A stretch of 64,000 bases of DNA from Pseudogymnoascus destructans (GCF_001641265.1 NW_020167560.1:33514-97513); one strand, 5' to 3'. Shown: positions 34,810 through 45,064, counted from the stretch's first letter. Translations and numbers: made by a program. Notes: generated by a model not told the origin, from the letters alone.

Positions 34810-34999
34810 AGACAAGCCTTCCATTAAGATACTAAGAATTAGGTCAAAAGTGGGGGCTAAAACTCAATATCTTAATAACTACAAGACTAATTGCTTTAAA
34901 AATCAAATAGAGTAAATGCTTATAAAAGGCTAAGTACATATTTTTATAACTTATTATTAAAGGGTTGTTGAGATATTAAGTTATGAAATTCGTGATTTA

Positions 35000-35262
35000 A
35001 GGTGTAAAATGGATTGGCCGGTTTGCTTGTTTGGCTGGTTGGCTATACATGTACGTTACCATATCTTGAACAGCACTATGTCGAGGAGGAAATGGTTGCA
35101 AATCTAGGCGAAGAATATGTCGTACAACAACTTCTTCTTCTAATATTGTCAATTTTTGAGACTTAATTAAAGTTGTAACTATATTGTGTAGGTTTCTAGA
35201 TAAATCTCTTAATGTCGTACGTAGTGTTCGGCACAGATACCAATTACAGCAGTTTGCACAAT
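35000..35262 (-). pseudogene. Pogo TIR fragment inserted in a pogo transposase scrap
   Basis: 35000-35056 is a right-end TIR (complement begins ACGTACATGTATAGCC) with two 11-bp subrepeats (GCCAACCAGCC and GCAAACCGGCC, pitch 17 bp). Immediately right of the TA, 35057-35262 (-) encodes SQKLTILEEEVVVRHILRLD and PPRHSAVQDM, the N-terminal region of a pogo transposase. Both are fragments. Confidence 0.65.
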
Positions 35263-36489
35263 GCAGCAACTTGATATTAGTATGCAAGATATTGCATTAA
35301 CTACAGAAGATTGGGCTATTATTAAGGATCTTAAACAACTGTTCTTAATATTTTTTAAACCATCAAGATGACTACAAAGTGATCCTTATCCAACACTAAA
35401 CTTTGCTATTCCACTTTATTTAAAAATGATAAATAAAGTTAAAAAAATGCAACATGATGTTGGCGAGCACTCTACAATTGGTATTGCCTGCACAGCTGCT
35501 TATCTAAAGCTTCATGAGTATTATACTCTTGCAACAAACCAACAATGCAAGCACTTAGCTGTAGCTACAATTTGTGATCCATGGATGAATCATATCGTAT
35601 TTAAGAAGATTTATCCAGACAGTATAGATGATATATGTTCCGGCCCAGTCGCGAATAATTCATATTCGCGAATAGGCTGGCCCATTCGCGAATGGGCCAG
35701 CCCAACCACGAATATGAACCTCTGCGAGCGGGCCGGCCTATTCGCGAATGGGCCGGCCCAACCACGAATAATAGTAATAGTAAAGTAGTAATTAAGAATC
35801 TATATACTATTACCAACAGTGTCTGCTCTTGCTCGCTTCCTTCGTGGCCTCTCAACTCGTGGCCTCTCAACTAAAGCTATTCCGTACGACTAGCTAGACC
35901 TGAAAAATTACCACAGTCGTGGTCATCATTATGACAGTGTACGCTACACCCCTTTACTTCCTTATAACACTGACACCTCTTTGAATTGCATTGACCCTTA
36001 CATTGACATGATATTCCAACCCGTGCACTTGTAGAAGCCTCTCTAGCTGCAAGTGCAAGTGTTACTTGCTTTGTAGAAGTAGGAATAGTAATATCAGACC
36101 AAAGAGCTTGCTCTACAGCTTGAAGTGATTTTGTAGGTATAAGGCATTGTATAATACCAGAGAGTGTTATAACCTGATACCGGTGTGGATAGGGCTCTTC
36201 TAAAATGCGTGCAAAGAGCCTCTTATTATCAGTTGAGGTTCTATCCTCTCGAGGAACCTTGATAGAGACTATAGCTCCAATATCGAAGTGTTGGATATTA
36301 TGCCTCTTGCTATACTTTTGTATCATAAGAACCCTTGCCTTTGAGTTGCTACTGTAGCCCACTCAATTATAGGATCAATGGGGGCTCTAAGCTCAGTTCT
36401 AGGCTGGTCTGCGACTCTACTCCGGCTCCCACGCCGGAGCTCAGAATGAAGCTGCTCTTGCACTTGCTCGAAATTGATCGATTCCGCCG

Positions 36490-36740
36490 GCTCAGAATTG
36501 AGTGAGAGTGAGAGTGCTCGCTCAGAATTGGGTGAGAGCGCTAGCTTAGAATTGAGTGAGAATGCTCGCTCAGAATTGAGCGAGAGAAGTAGCTCAGAAT
36601 TGATTGAGAGCGCCAGCTCAGAATTGATCGAGGGTGCCAGCTCAGAATTGATCAAGGGTGCCAGCTCAGAATTGATCGATAGCGCTAGCTCAGAATTGAT
36701 CAATAGCGCTAGCTCAGAATTGATCAATAGTTCTTGCTGG
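36490..36740 (-). repeat. 24-bp tandem repeats in the Ginger linker
   Basis: About ten imperfect units of AGCTCAGAATTGATCGA type plus a variable end, each 24 bp (8 codons, so the frame is kept). They encode (I/L)NSELALS-like repeats. Confidence 0.85.
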
Positions 36741-37177
36741 AGCTCACTCTCAAGAATCGGTGCCAACGTTGGATCTTCCTGCTCAACTCCAATTGAGAGA
36801 TCCTTCTGCGCCTGGCTATTAAGCCAGTTAATATGAGAGCTTCTATCTCGGAATAGTAGCTCAGCTGGTGCGCATCCAATTGTCGAGTGGATTTGAGTAT
36901 TCATTGCAAGCATAACCTCAAGTAGCCCATCCTTCCACTCCATAGATCCATGATCCATTTTCCATGCTCGTAGCTTTGCTTCAACAACCCCATTGGCTTG
37001 CTCAACTAGGCCCTGTGTCTGTGGTGACCATTTCTCTCCATTTATCACTTGAATTCCATACTTGCGTAGTAGGATAAGTAGGGCTCCCTTGAATTTCTTT
37101 CCATTATCAGCTTGCATAATCTTTGGAGGTAAGAAAGCTGCGATAAATTGAACAAAGCAGTCTGCAATTGGCCCTGC

Positions 37178-37658
37178 TTGACAGCGCCTACTATCTCGCA
37201 TCGCTCGTATCGTATCTCCTACGCGCCGGATCATCACACAGGATTGTGATGTGATCGCACAGGTTCCGGGGTCATCTTGAGAATTACCGACAGCCTGGAA
37301 ATGGCCAACAAACTGTCACATCTGCTGGGGTTAGTGTTGTTGGTTCTCGGAGTAACATTACTAGAGTATTCTCCGTCCTGAGGACGACAGCCAATTGCCA
37401 GGATGATCGGCCCTTTTGTGGCTGCCAATGCCATTGAAGGGTGTTCTGCAAGGCCTCATGTCAAAGCAGGAATCGACCCAACTCTCGGCTCCGAACTCAT
37501 GGCTGCTGTGTCACCCCAAGGACCAATTCCCATGTTGGACAATCCAGGCCTCCAAACCTCTTACTTCGTGACTTCGCTTCAGCACTGAGCCACTAAGCCG
37601 TACGGTCAAGGCCACGAATGTCGTGTTGGAATTGGAAATCCCAGTACCGTGGGTCATA
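37178..37658. other. 481-bp insertion in the Ginger integrase, type unknown
   Basis: The integrase frame breaks after codons for LTDSHQ and resumes with AGPIADCFVQF; TTG lies at both edges (37178-37180 and 37659-37661), a possible 3-bp duplication. No terminal repeats or coding motif are visible. On the minus strand a TGGCTCAGTG stretch and a downstream GGGTCGATTCC vaguely resemble A and B boxes, but their spacing is too long for a tRNA. Confidence 0.6.
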
Positions 37659-38872
37659 TTGATGAGAGTCCGTTAAAGGGTATAGCTGTGTATACTTTGA
37701 GAAATGATCCTTTATATGCAGAATCCATTTATATTGCCCTGAAGGCTCATGGCGCATATCAATTAGATCAATTTGAACCCGCTCCCACGCTCGCCCACTT
37801 ATAATAGGGACTAATGGAGCTTTTGTAGTAGATGGTCGATTTAGAGTACAGTTCTTACACCGCTTTATAATGAACTCTACTTCTTCTCTCTTTAGTCCAT
37901 AGAACTTTTTGATATTCCATGTTTTTGTACGGCCTGCGTGTAGGAGTTGTAGGTGTTCGTTGATAATAGTATCAAATGCATCGCTCTCAAGAATTACACA
38001 TCGTGGGTTTTGAAACCTAGTAGTAGGCTTATAGTAGAGCTTATTATGTAGAAGCATAAACTCTGTTTGCGCACGATGCTTAAGTCGTGATTCAATAGGA
38101 TTTGCAGGTTTCATCGATGGGTTCTGAAGATAGAGGAGTAATTGACGGTATTTTAAGTAGTCCATCCACTCTCTATTACTATAGCTAAAGCTATGAATAT
38201 AGGTTTGAAAAGCAATGTGCACATCCTGAGGAAATGGATTAATCTGTGCAATAGTAGGGTCTTCCATATTGATGAAGTTGATATAATAGATCTATCTACA
38301 ATATCTATACTATATTACCCCGCATAGGTTGGGCATCATTCACGGTTGGGCCTGGGCTGGAACATATATGAAGATCACGGGCAAGAGCTTAGTTTGAAGA
38401 CGTCTGCAGAAAATACAAGACTTGACAATATCATCTTCATACAGAGCGCATTGAACATGAAACAGCACTTTCATTTGCATTAGGAAATGCAAATAACAGA
38501 GAGCAAGAGCTGGATTCTGATGAAGACTTATTTGCATTAGAAGGCAAATCATATAAAAAGCCAGAATGGAAATGATGGATGCTTGAACCACGGCCAGATA
38601 AAGATACAGACATCTTTAAATATTGGTCTTCAAAGCAATATCAGTATCTAATAGTTGCTCAAGTTGCTCAAGACCATCTGGCAATTCCAGCAACATCTGC
38701 CCCATCAGAGCAGGTATTTAGCAATGGCAGTGATATTATCACAAAGAAATGAAACAAGTTACACCATTAACAATTAGATATATACTCTGCTTATGGAATT
38801 GGGGTCAGTTGCCAGATGCTGACAGCGACAAGGATGATGCAGATGATGAGGCTGAGAAATAAGACTTATTTG

Positions 38873-39247
38873 CATTGCAGTATTATATTTTGTTATAGGT
38901 CGCAGGTTGTCACTTCTATAGCCCACATTTCATTGTCTACAGTAATTATCAAAGCCTCATTTTTCTTAATTGAGGCTCATATACCTGTTAAAGTATCTGT
39001 AAATACCTACCTTACCTAGGCAAGGTCACCTAGATACTTACCTTACCTAGTGAGGACCCAGATACTACCTGGGTAGCATCTGCTGAACACTGGTCGTACG
39101 AGGAAGATCGTAGATTTGCCTAACATGAGTTACACTAATTTTTGGGTTTAATTTAAGCACTTGAAGTCAAGAATCATTTCTCTTTCTTCGTACGAAGTTG
39201 TCATGTTTAAAATAAAGTTATTTAAGTTTAAAGTCAAAAGTATGATA
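38873..39247. other. hAT 3' flank, no gene
   Basis: AT-rich. TACCTTACCTAG occurs twice near 39010 and 39040 with CTAGGCAAGG between; it may be the subterminal region of the hAT element. Ends at the TA before the next pogo element. Confidence 0.35.
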
Positions 39248-39322
39248 ACGTAAGTCGTGGCGTAACGCGGGGGATGGCGTAACGCGGTGGAAATTTGAAG
39301 AGAACACAACAAATCTGTAAAT

Positions 39323-41450
39323 TTAACTACAATCAACGATAATACATGATCCACCATCACTCTTAGATTGTTCCCCTGCTTCTTCCTCAATATACTCGTC
39401 AATTTCAATGTCTGAGGAGGCGTTCTTATCCTTTGTTTTGCGCTTTTTCTTACTTGGGTTATGTGTCGCCTTTTCCGCCTCCATCACCGCATCACACAAC
39501 TCTTGCGTAGAAACATGAAAGTGACCCTTCAGAATAACCCTTTTCCCCTTCGTACCTACCGTACGTTGCTTTATAACTGCTCGCAGGTTGTTGGCATCGA
39601 GTTGGTGGACAATGCTGCGTGCTCGAAGTTGCTCTGACGCAACTGTGAGTTTTTGGATGTACATCCGCACTGGTGTTGACAGCACCCCACCACTATTAAT
39701 TGTAGTTGTAAGAAGCGCATTTGCAGAGCGTAAGGTCATCCCATCTGGGGGGGAGCTGTTGATAAAGACTCGGTCAAAAATATCATACTGATGTGGTGTT
39801 TTTGGTCGGTCAGCCTCGACTGATGGTTCAGCATTGAGCAGCGTACGCAATGCTCGCTGGGGATTAAAAGGAAACAAGCCAGCGCCACGGTATGCTGACT
39901 CAATGTTCTGATGGTTGCATACATCAAGCCGTGCCTGGATGTATGCCTCCATGTAACGCTGACTTCTAAACGATAGAAGACACAGAGGTTCTCTTGCGTA
40001 AAGGTTTACTTATCAGAGGAGGCAGGGGATCGGACACAAAGGCTTCAAGTAACACGTTACTAGTATATAACAAATACTGTATTGAGTTGAGCACGAAGCT
40101 CCTATCTAAGGAAATACTATCTACTTATATAGTGGCGTCGTGCCTAGTGGACTCATGGGAACTCACTCGAGTCCTCGGAGTCCTGGACTCTTAGGATTCT
40201 CCTCATCATCCTGCGAGTCCGTCACGTGATACTTTCGGAACTACTATTCCCCGCTGCCCCTCCAGGTACCAGGGCCGGTCTCATGCGACCTCCCTCCTTC
40301 CTGTCCTGTAGTTGGCCAGCCTTCTTGTTCCGTCGTAACACTCCATCCATTCATACTTCTGTATGCGCGCAAGTTGCGCTTGGTTGAGTGGGGAGAGCGC
40401 TACTGTCAGATGCTTTTTTAGCGGGCCGAATATCGCAACATCCAGTGGTTGTAGTAAGTGCGATGTATGAGGGGGAAGTATCAGTAATACAATATGGTTC
40501 TGCATGCAATGCGCAATGAAACTCCCGCTAATGTGTGAGTCGTGGCCATCACATATAAGAAGCCGGTGCTGACCATCTGCTTTTGTACGTGTTGTTGGCT
40601 CGAAGATGCGTTTTAACCACTCCAACCCATGGAGGTTGCTTGTCCAGCCTTTCGTATTTGCAGAGAAGAACCACTGGTCGATGACTGCGGGCGGAATCCA
40701 TGATTGGAGAACGTTCTTGCCCTTAAAGATCCCGAGGGGTGGGAGGATGGTTCCGTCTGCGCAGATGCACTCGACCATCGAAACCCATTCCTGACGGCCA
40801 GGATGCGCTTGATGCTTCGTACGAAGCGTTGAATCAAGTATAATTCGAGTAGATTCCATTGTCCCAATCGAAAATCCGGATTCATCCATGTTATATGTGT
40901 TCTCTTGCGTGATTCCAAACTCTTGAACCACCTTGGTGTACGCGTTAAACCATGCCGTAAGCACTGGTTTTGTTGCACCGTCCATGCGTACAGTTTCGAT
41001 CCGTCGCCCAATAGCGACCTGTAGATGGGGATGTCGTTGTATGAATCGTGGTACCCAGTCGCGACCGAGGGAAAATCGTGGTTGGGGTAGAAGTAAGTTT
41101 GGCGTCGCGTCGTCAAAATTGAGTGACCAGTGCGACCGGAGTTCTTCAGCTATTTCCTTCAACAACCGATGCCCTGGAGAATAGCCGCTGATTGTTAGGT
41201 TTTTAATCCACTTTAGAAGTATCTGTTCTTGCGCGCCTGATAAATTCTGCTGTTTCTGGCGGGCTTGGGAGCATGTCAAACCTCCATTGACGCGTCGCGT
41301 CACTGAACTCTTCGGCAGCCCCAGCACTTTCTCAGCGTGATATGCACTCTTATACTTCTTAGATTGGACGTCTAATACTGCCTGGGCTATTAAAGTTTCA
41401 CGCTCAGCAACACCCAGGCTTTTACAGCGAACCATTGTTGAGTTATTCAC
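39323..41450 (-). pseudogene. Fot1/pogo transposase D, intact apart from an LTR insertion
   Basis: 41450-40341 encodes an HTH (SAYHAEKVLGLPKSSVTRRV) and the DDE blocks NTYNMDESGF, LLICDGHDSH and LQPLDVAIF. At residue 370 a solo LTR interrupts; 39946-39323 continues in frame with YIQARLDVCNHQNIESAY, GAGLFPFNPQRALRTL and an acidic/lysine-rich C terminus. Removing the LTR and one TSD gives an uninterrupted frame of about 577 residues. Unlike the other pogo transposases here it has no CCHC knuckle. Confidence 0.85.
39952..40340 (-). repeat. 389-bp solo LTR (family III), TSD CTCCA
   Basis: TGTAACGC...CGTAACA on the plus strand, flanked by CTCCA at 39947-39951 and 40341-40345. Inverted copy of the repeats at 34087-34484 and 58166-58571. 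Disrupts transposase D. Confidence 0.92.
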
Positions 41451-41519
41451 AGTTATCAGAAGTCGGCGGGGTGAATTCCCCGCGTTACGCCATCCCCCGC
41501 GTTACGCCACGACTTACGT

Positions 41520-41872
41520 TGCTAAGAAAAAATCGACGGTGAGCTTGTGTAGGCGACTCGCTTGTGAACTATTCACAAGCGAGTCGGTCACTAAATTTCT
41601 CACCTAAAAGCAAGTATTTTGCGAGATAATTACTTAGTAAGAACTTAATAATATTTTGTCACTTAGGCCATAACCTAAGAGTCGTTTTGCCTACGGGGAT
41701 AAATATACACCGGACAAACGTTCGGAGTTTTTATGAGATTGTGGGACCAAGGTGTTACACGAGCGAAACGACCGTCCGACCGTCGCCGTAACGTTTGGTA
41801 TTATTCGTACATATATATAAGTAACGCATTATAAGTGCAATGACAAGTGCTCGCATTGTATGTACATTTATC
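41520..41872. promoter_or_regulatory. Spacer and promoter of the dehydrogenase gene
   Basis: Contains a hairpin at 41554-41586 (15-bp arms CGACTCGCTTGTGAA, 3-nt loop) whose sequence resembles the P2 transposon TIR. Nearer the gene, CCGGAC at about 41712 and GTCCG at about 41775 are candidate half-sites shared with other cluster promoters. Confidence 0.5.
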
Positions 41873-43184
41873 ATGTCGGTCTCCATGAACGCTCTCGTCC
41901 TGTATGGACCAGGCGATCTTAGGCATGAACGAGTAAACAAGCCCGAAGCATCCGCTGGCTCCATCGTCGTGCGCGTCATTGCGGCTCCGATATGGGACTA
42001 CGTGGTTCGTGCGCATCCATACATTGACTTACAAAAAGAAAGTTTTACAGGAGATTAACAATTGCACAGTCGGAAGTCCTCGATGGCTCGCTTCCCTTCC
42101 CTCACGCATACCCGCTGGTGTTTGGAACTTGCTGCGTCGGACGCATTGATGAGGTCGGACCCGATGTTGCTTCGCTGAAGCCGGGGCAGCTAGTGTTTTG
42201 CGACCACATCGTTTACTTGAGGGATGCGCCGGAGAAGCGAATCGTTTTGGGTAAGTGAAGACACATCGCCCTGGTAGCAATCCGTCCGTAGACGTCAGAA
42301 AAATGCTGACGACGGGTTATGTAGGTTATCATGGTGGGCACTCAGAGGAGGAGCTCAAGTTCTCGTCGAGTCACTACAAAGACGGCTGTTTCGCCGAGTA
42401 TGCCCGCTTTCCGACTGAGAACGTGCACGTTGTTAACGAGCAACGCATCGCGCAGCATGGCGTCACGCCAGCACAGCTAGCTGAAATTTCCAGTATCATG
42501 TCTGGGGTTGGTGCCGCCAATGCTATTCACGTCCGGCCTGGCGAGACGGTGCTCGTGATGCCGGGGACGGGCTTCTTCAGCTCAAGCGCAATCGTCGCCG
42601 CGTTGGGCCTTGGCGCTAATGTCGTGGTGACGAGCCGGAGCAAAGACACCCTCAGCGCCTTGATGCACCATTTTGGAGATGATGGCAAGCGTATTACGCC
42701 CCTCGTGCTCACAGGCGATGTCACGACAGATGTCGATACACTTCGCGCTGCTACGCCGGATGGCAGGGGTGCTGACGCATATATTGATTTCTCCTCTCCG
42801 GAGATGATTGGGTCCACACACCTTGAAGTTGGGCTGCACACTTTGAAACGCTTTGGACGGTATGTCATGCTTTGTGCACTTGGTCACGATTAAGGGGACT
42901 GGCTATGACTGACTATGACTGCATACAGATGCTGCCTAGCTGGCATGATCCCGGGGAAAGTGCCATTGCCATATTTGACCATCAGGGCAAATTCTATATC
43001 GATCATCGGCTCATTCGCACAAAATCGGCAAGACGTGGAGTTCACGATCAGGCTTATAGAGGCGGGCAACCTCAAGCTGCGCAAAGACATTGCGGGAGCA
43101 TTTGGCCTACGCGACATCGACGAGGCATTAAAGTTGGCAAAGGAAGCACCAGGGTGGGGGAAGATGGTGATCATAACGCCATGA
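41873..43184 (+). CDS. Medium-chain (zinc-type alcohol) dehydrogenase
   Basis: Model join(41873..42001,42070..42250,42325..42859,42929..43184), 366 aa; phases agree and joined exons give the expected family sequence (DYSEVLDGSLPFP, LGYHGGHSEEE, RFGRCCLAGMIPG). MDR fold: N-terminal GroES-like domain with GRIDEVGPDVASLKPGQLV, then a Rossmann domain around VLVMPGTGFFSSSAIVAAL and a C-terminal IDEALKLAKEAPGWGKMVI. The classical catalytic zinc ligands are not evident, so it may be zinc-independent. NAD(P)H-linked oxidation or reduction is expected. The first donor (GTGGTT) is weak, which makes the exon 1 border less certain. It is the first cluster-type gene right of the transposon island and convergent with the acyltransferase, 46 bp apart. 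Confidence 0.8.
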
Positions 43185-43230
43185 GATTGAGCAATGTAGA
43201 CATTTCAAAATGCAGAACAATTAAAGGGCG

Positions 43231-44676
43231 TTAACCGATGTACCTTGTGTACTGCCTCCACTCACGATCCTTTGCCAATCCCTCTAAATCAGCGCCAGGC
43301 AGACACATAACAATGGGGATTGCGCCGCTCTCGACTGGGCAAATAGTAATGCCTCCTACAAGAGGCGAGCAATTCGGACGGCGGGTGCACTTGAGGCGGC
43401 CTAGCACAGGTCCGAAATCTTCCGGTATGGCCGAACCATCATCGTGACTAGTCGACTGGCTCGCAGTGAAAGCCGTTGTCCCCAGATCGGTGTCAAGGTT
43501 GCGTAGACCAGCATACACGAGACGTGACTTGTCTGGCTCGCGCGCGAGGAAGGTAGCGTAGCTGCGGATCGCCCACGTCGTGTTCGCAGCGTTGAGCTCG
43601 CGGCGCAGCGTCTGCGCGATGCTGGATAGTGGCAGCGACGCGACTAGGCGCATGGGAAGCTGCGCTACTGCATAGTAGGTCAAGTGTCCCATATACGTGA
43701 TGGGTACGCCGAGGGCGGCTCGCGCGTCAATGATCCGCGTCATCTTTGTCATAGTGTCCGGCGAGAAGCCTCGCGCAAGACGCATTGCGGTGATGCGCTG
43801 CCAGCAGAAGGCACAGATCACGTCATTTTCCGACAGCTGCTGCTGCTGTGACGGCGGGGATGCCAACTTTTTGAGCGTAGGCAGGGCCGAAACCGGAAGC
43901 TTGAAGTAGCACCATTTCGGAGGCGACGATGGAGGGACTGTAATGTGGCCGGGAGGAGCTCGCAGGTGGCTGTGATCCTTGACGGGCTCGCCGCGGGGAA
44001 TCAGTGGCACCACGCGGCGGCGGTCGCGGTTTGCCTGCTCTTTGTCCGTGGCGGCTATCTCCTGGCCTTGGAGCACAGTGGCCAGTAGACGCATAATCTG
44101 CACGATGCCATTGCCGTCGACGGCCATGTGGTGGGTGGAAAGGTTGATGATGACACCGCCCTGTAAGAAATTGACCTGCAGCAACATCACCGGCAGCGGC
44201 GGCTCCAGGCCATGCGGCAGGGGAAGACTGGGAAATGGCGTGAGGATTTTGGCGTCGAGCATCGATATGGGCGCACCTGCCCGCACAATCTGCGCTATTG
44301 GCGGCATGCGGTCCTCACAGTCTTTAACGCGCACCATGTCGTTCTTGTGCGCACTTAAAGGCCATGGAGCCAACATGTAGTGCCCTGAGTTTCCTGGTGG
44401 CCCGGGATTGTGCAAGACTTGGCCGGCCAGCCATGGCACTTGCGCGGTGAGTTTGGCCAAGGCAGCGTGGACCGTGGCAATGATAGTCTCTCGCGACGTG
44501 TCGGCATCCGGCTGAAAGAGGAAGACAATATGACTGTAGCCGTTCAGAAATGGGAATTGAGACACGACATCTTGGTGAAGCTCATCTATACTGTCAACTT
44601 GCGTTTTGGACTCCGCCTGTGCGGGTTGCTCGGGAGCGCTAGCACTCGTGTCCTCGACATAAGGACGGAAATCCAT
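43231..44676 (-). CDS. BAHD / trichothecene 3-O-acetyltransferase-like acyltransferase
   Basis: 481 aa in one exon. Catalytic HHxxxDG motif at 182-188 (HHMAVDG) and the C-terminal DFG block (EDFGPVLG), as in the PF02458 transferase family. These enzymes move an acyl group from acyl-CoA to a hydroxyl or amine, commonly acetylating fungal polyketides and terpenoids. No signal peptide. Divergent from the FAD oxidase gene with 388 bp between start codons. Probably a late tailoring step; the donor and acceptor are unknown. Confidence 0.88.
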   Translation of the reverse strand: MDFRPYVEDTSASAPEQPAQAESKTQVDSIDELHQDVVSQFPFLNGYSHIVFLFQPDADTSRETIIATVHAALAKLTAQVPWLAGQVLHNPGPPGNSGHYMLAPWPLSAHKNDMVRVKDCEDRMPPIAQIVRAGAPISMLDAKILTPFPSLPLPHGLEPPLPVMLLQVNFLQGGVIINLSTHHMAVDGNGIVQIMRLLATVLQGQEIAATDKEQANRDRRRVVPLIPRGEPVKDHSHLRAPPGHITVPPSSPPKWCYFKLPVSALPTLKKLASPPSQQQQLSENDVICAFCWQRITAMRLARGFSPDTMTKMTRIIDARAALGVPITYMGHLTYYAVAQLPMRLVASLPLSSIAQTLRRELNAANTTWAIRSYATFLAREPDKSRLVYAGLRNLDTDLGTTAFTASQSTSHDDGSAIPEDFGPVLGRLKCTRRPNCSPLVGGITICPVESGAIPIVMCLPGADLEGLAKDREWRQYTRYIG

Positions 44677-45064
44677 TGTGAAGAAGCTTAATGTTATGCT
44701 GAAGACGAGATAGAAAATTCATGTATAATACAGATGGGCCGGAGTTTCAAATCTCCGACTCTTCCAATCATGTCGCGTATGCTGTGGCCCGATGGCAGCC
44801 ACACGGAGCTTGCAGAAGTGCTCGCTGCCAGGACGTCTAATATTTACTCTCGGCACCCTAATTATTGACCTGCAGGACCAGAATGGAGGGGCGTCGAGTA
44901 GGCGTGCGGCCCAGACAACCAGAACCGGCGACGGAAGCCGACCATGGCCTTGCGAGAGCTGCCATGCCGGCCGTCCTTGTGCTTTTTATATAAGATGCCA
45001 CTGGAGAGACTCTCATATCGAAACGCGGCTCTATTTAAATTGTTTCACAGTGATCAGAATCATA
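44677..45064. promoter_or_regulatory. Divergent promoter between acyltransferase and FAD oxidase
   Basis: 388 bp. Contains GGGCCGGAG near 44735, TCTCCGAC near 44753 and a CCGGCGACGGAAGCCG stretch near 44926; CGG-rich but no clear CGGAC site. TATATAAG near 44987 is a possible TATA element for the oxidase. Confidence 0.45.

Larger units (their letters stand above)
33856..34840 (+). pseudogene. Gypsy reverse transcriptase fragment with two solo LTRs inside
   Basis: 33856-34086 reads QLEAPLPNAFSPLYR, ENLEKGFI, PPILFVKKADGKLRFCIDYR and KLNGLTRNDP; it resumes at 34485 as PIPHIDELLGRVSKAKIFTK LDIR and again at 34810 as QAFH before losing frame. Each gap is a solo LTR with its own 5-bp duplication. 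Two further in-frame stops occur before YLLENL. The catalytic Asp block and everything downstream are missing. Confidence 0.8.
35885..38267 (-). pseudogene. Ginger-like integrase/transposase, interrupted
   Basis: From the ATG at 38267: an N-terminal region, an H2C2 zinc domain (HLQLLHAGRTKTW, then CKNC), and the integrase core with Asp in RVQIDLIDMR, Asp in MQADNGKKFKG and Glu in TQGLVEQANGVVEAKL, so a full DDE triad. A linker of 8-residue repeats (SELA-type) follows, then a tail with CQCKGQCNSKRCQCYK and CHNDDHDCGN, a cysteine-rich CXC-like motif. Lesions: a 481-bp insertion at 37178-37658 after the LTDSH residues and a frameshift near 36350. Without these it would be roughly 620 aa. It resembles KRBA2/GIN-type domesticated integrases. 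Confidence 0.7.
35636..38364 (-). mobile_element. Ginger-like (integrase-type) DNA transposon, 2.7 kb
   Basis: Termini TGTTCCGGCCCAG and complement TGTTCCAGCCCAG, i.e. TGT...ACA ends, with a 4-bp duplication TATA (35632-35635 and 38365-38368). The interior encodes a gypsy-type integrase but no gag, protease or reverse transcriptase, and no LTR. That combination matches the Ginger class of cut-and-paste elements, whose termini and TSD length, as I recall, are of this kind. The left terminal 140 bp holds GC-rich palindromes with a TTCGCGAA core. It inserted into the hAT gene. Confidence 0.7.
35263..38872 (+). pseudogene. hAT transposase pseudogene, split by a Ginger-like element
   Basis: 35263-35635 encodes DISMQDIALTTEDWAIIKDL, YPTLNFAIPLYLKMINKV and LATICDPWMNH-type sequence of the hAT RNase-H fold region. 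After the insertion it resumes at 38365 and reaches the hAT dimerisation domain (DIFKYWSSKQYQYLIVAQVA, then IPATSAPSEQVFSNG) and ends at 38872. In-frame TGA codons (for example before WMLEPRPD and before NKLHH) and the absent N terminus make it inactive. The zinc-finger BED end is not visible. Confidence 0.75.
39248..41519 (-). mobile_element. Fot1/pogo element D with solo LTR inside
   Basis: Inverted ends start ACGTAAGTCGTGG and contain GGCGTAACGCGG twice (39259 and 39276, pitch 17 bp), mirrored at the right end. Left TA at 39246-39247; the right flank is TG, probably a mutated TA. Length 2272 bp, or about 1.88 kb without the LTR insertion. Confidence 0.85.

Noticed and set aside
37400..37600. 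tRNA gene or tRNA-derived SINE inside the Ginger insertion
   Set aside because: Box-like motifs are more than 100 bp apart and imperfect, with no cloverleaf.
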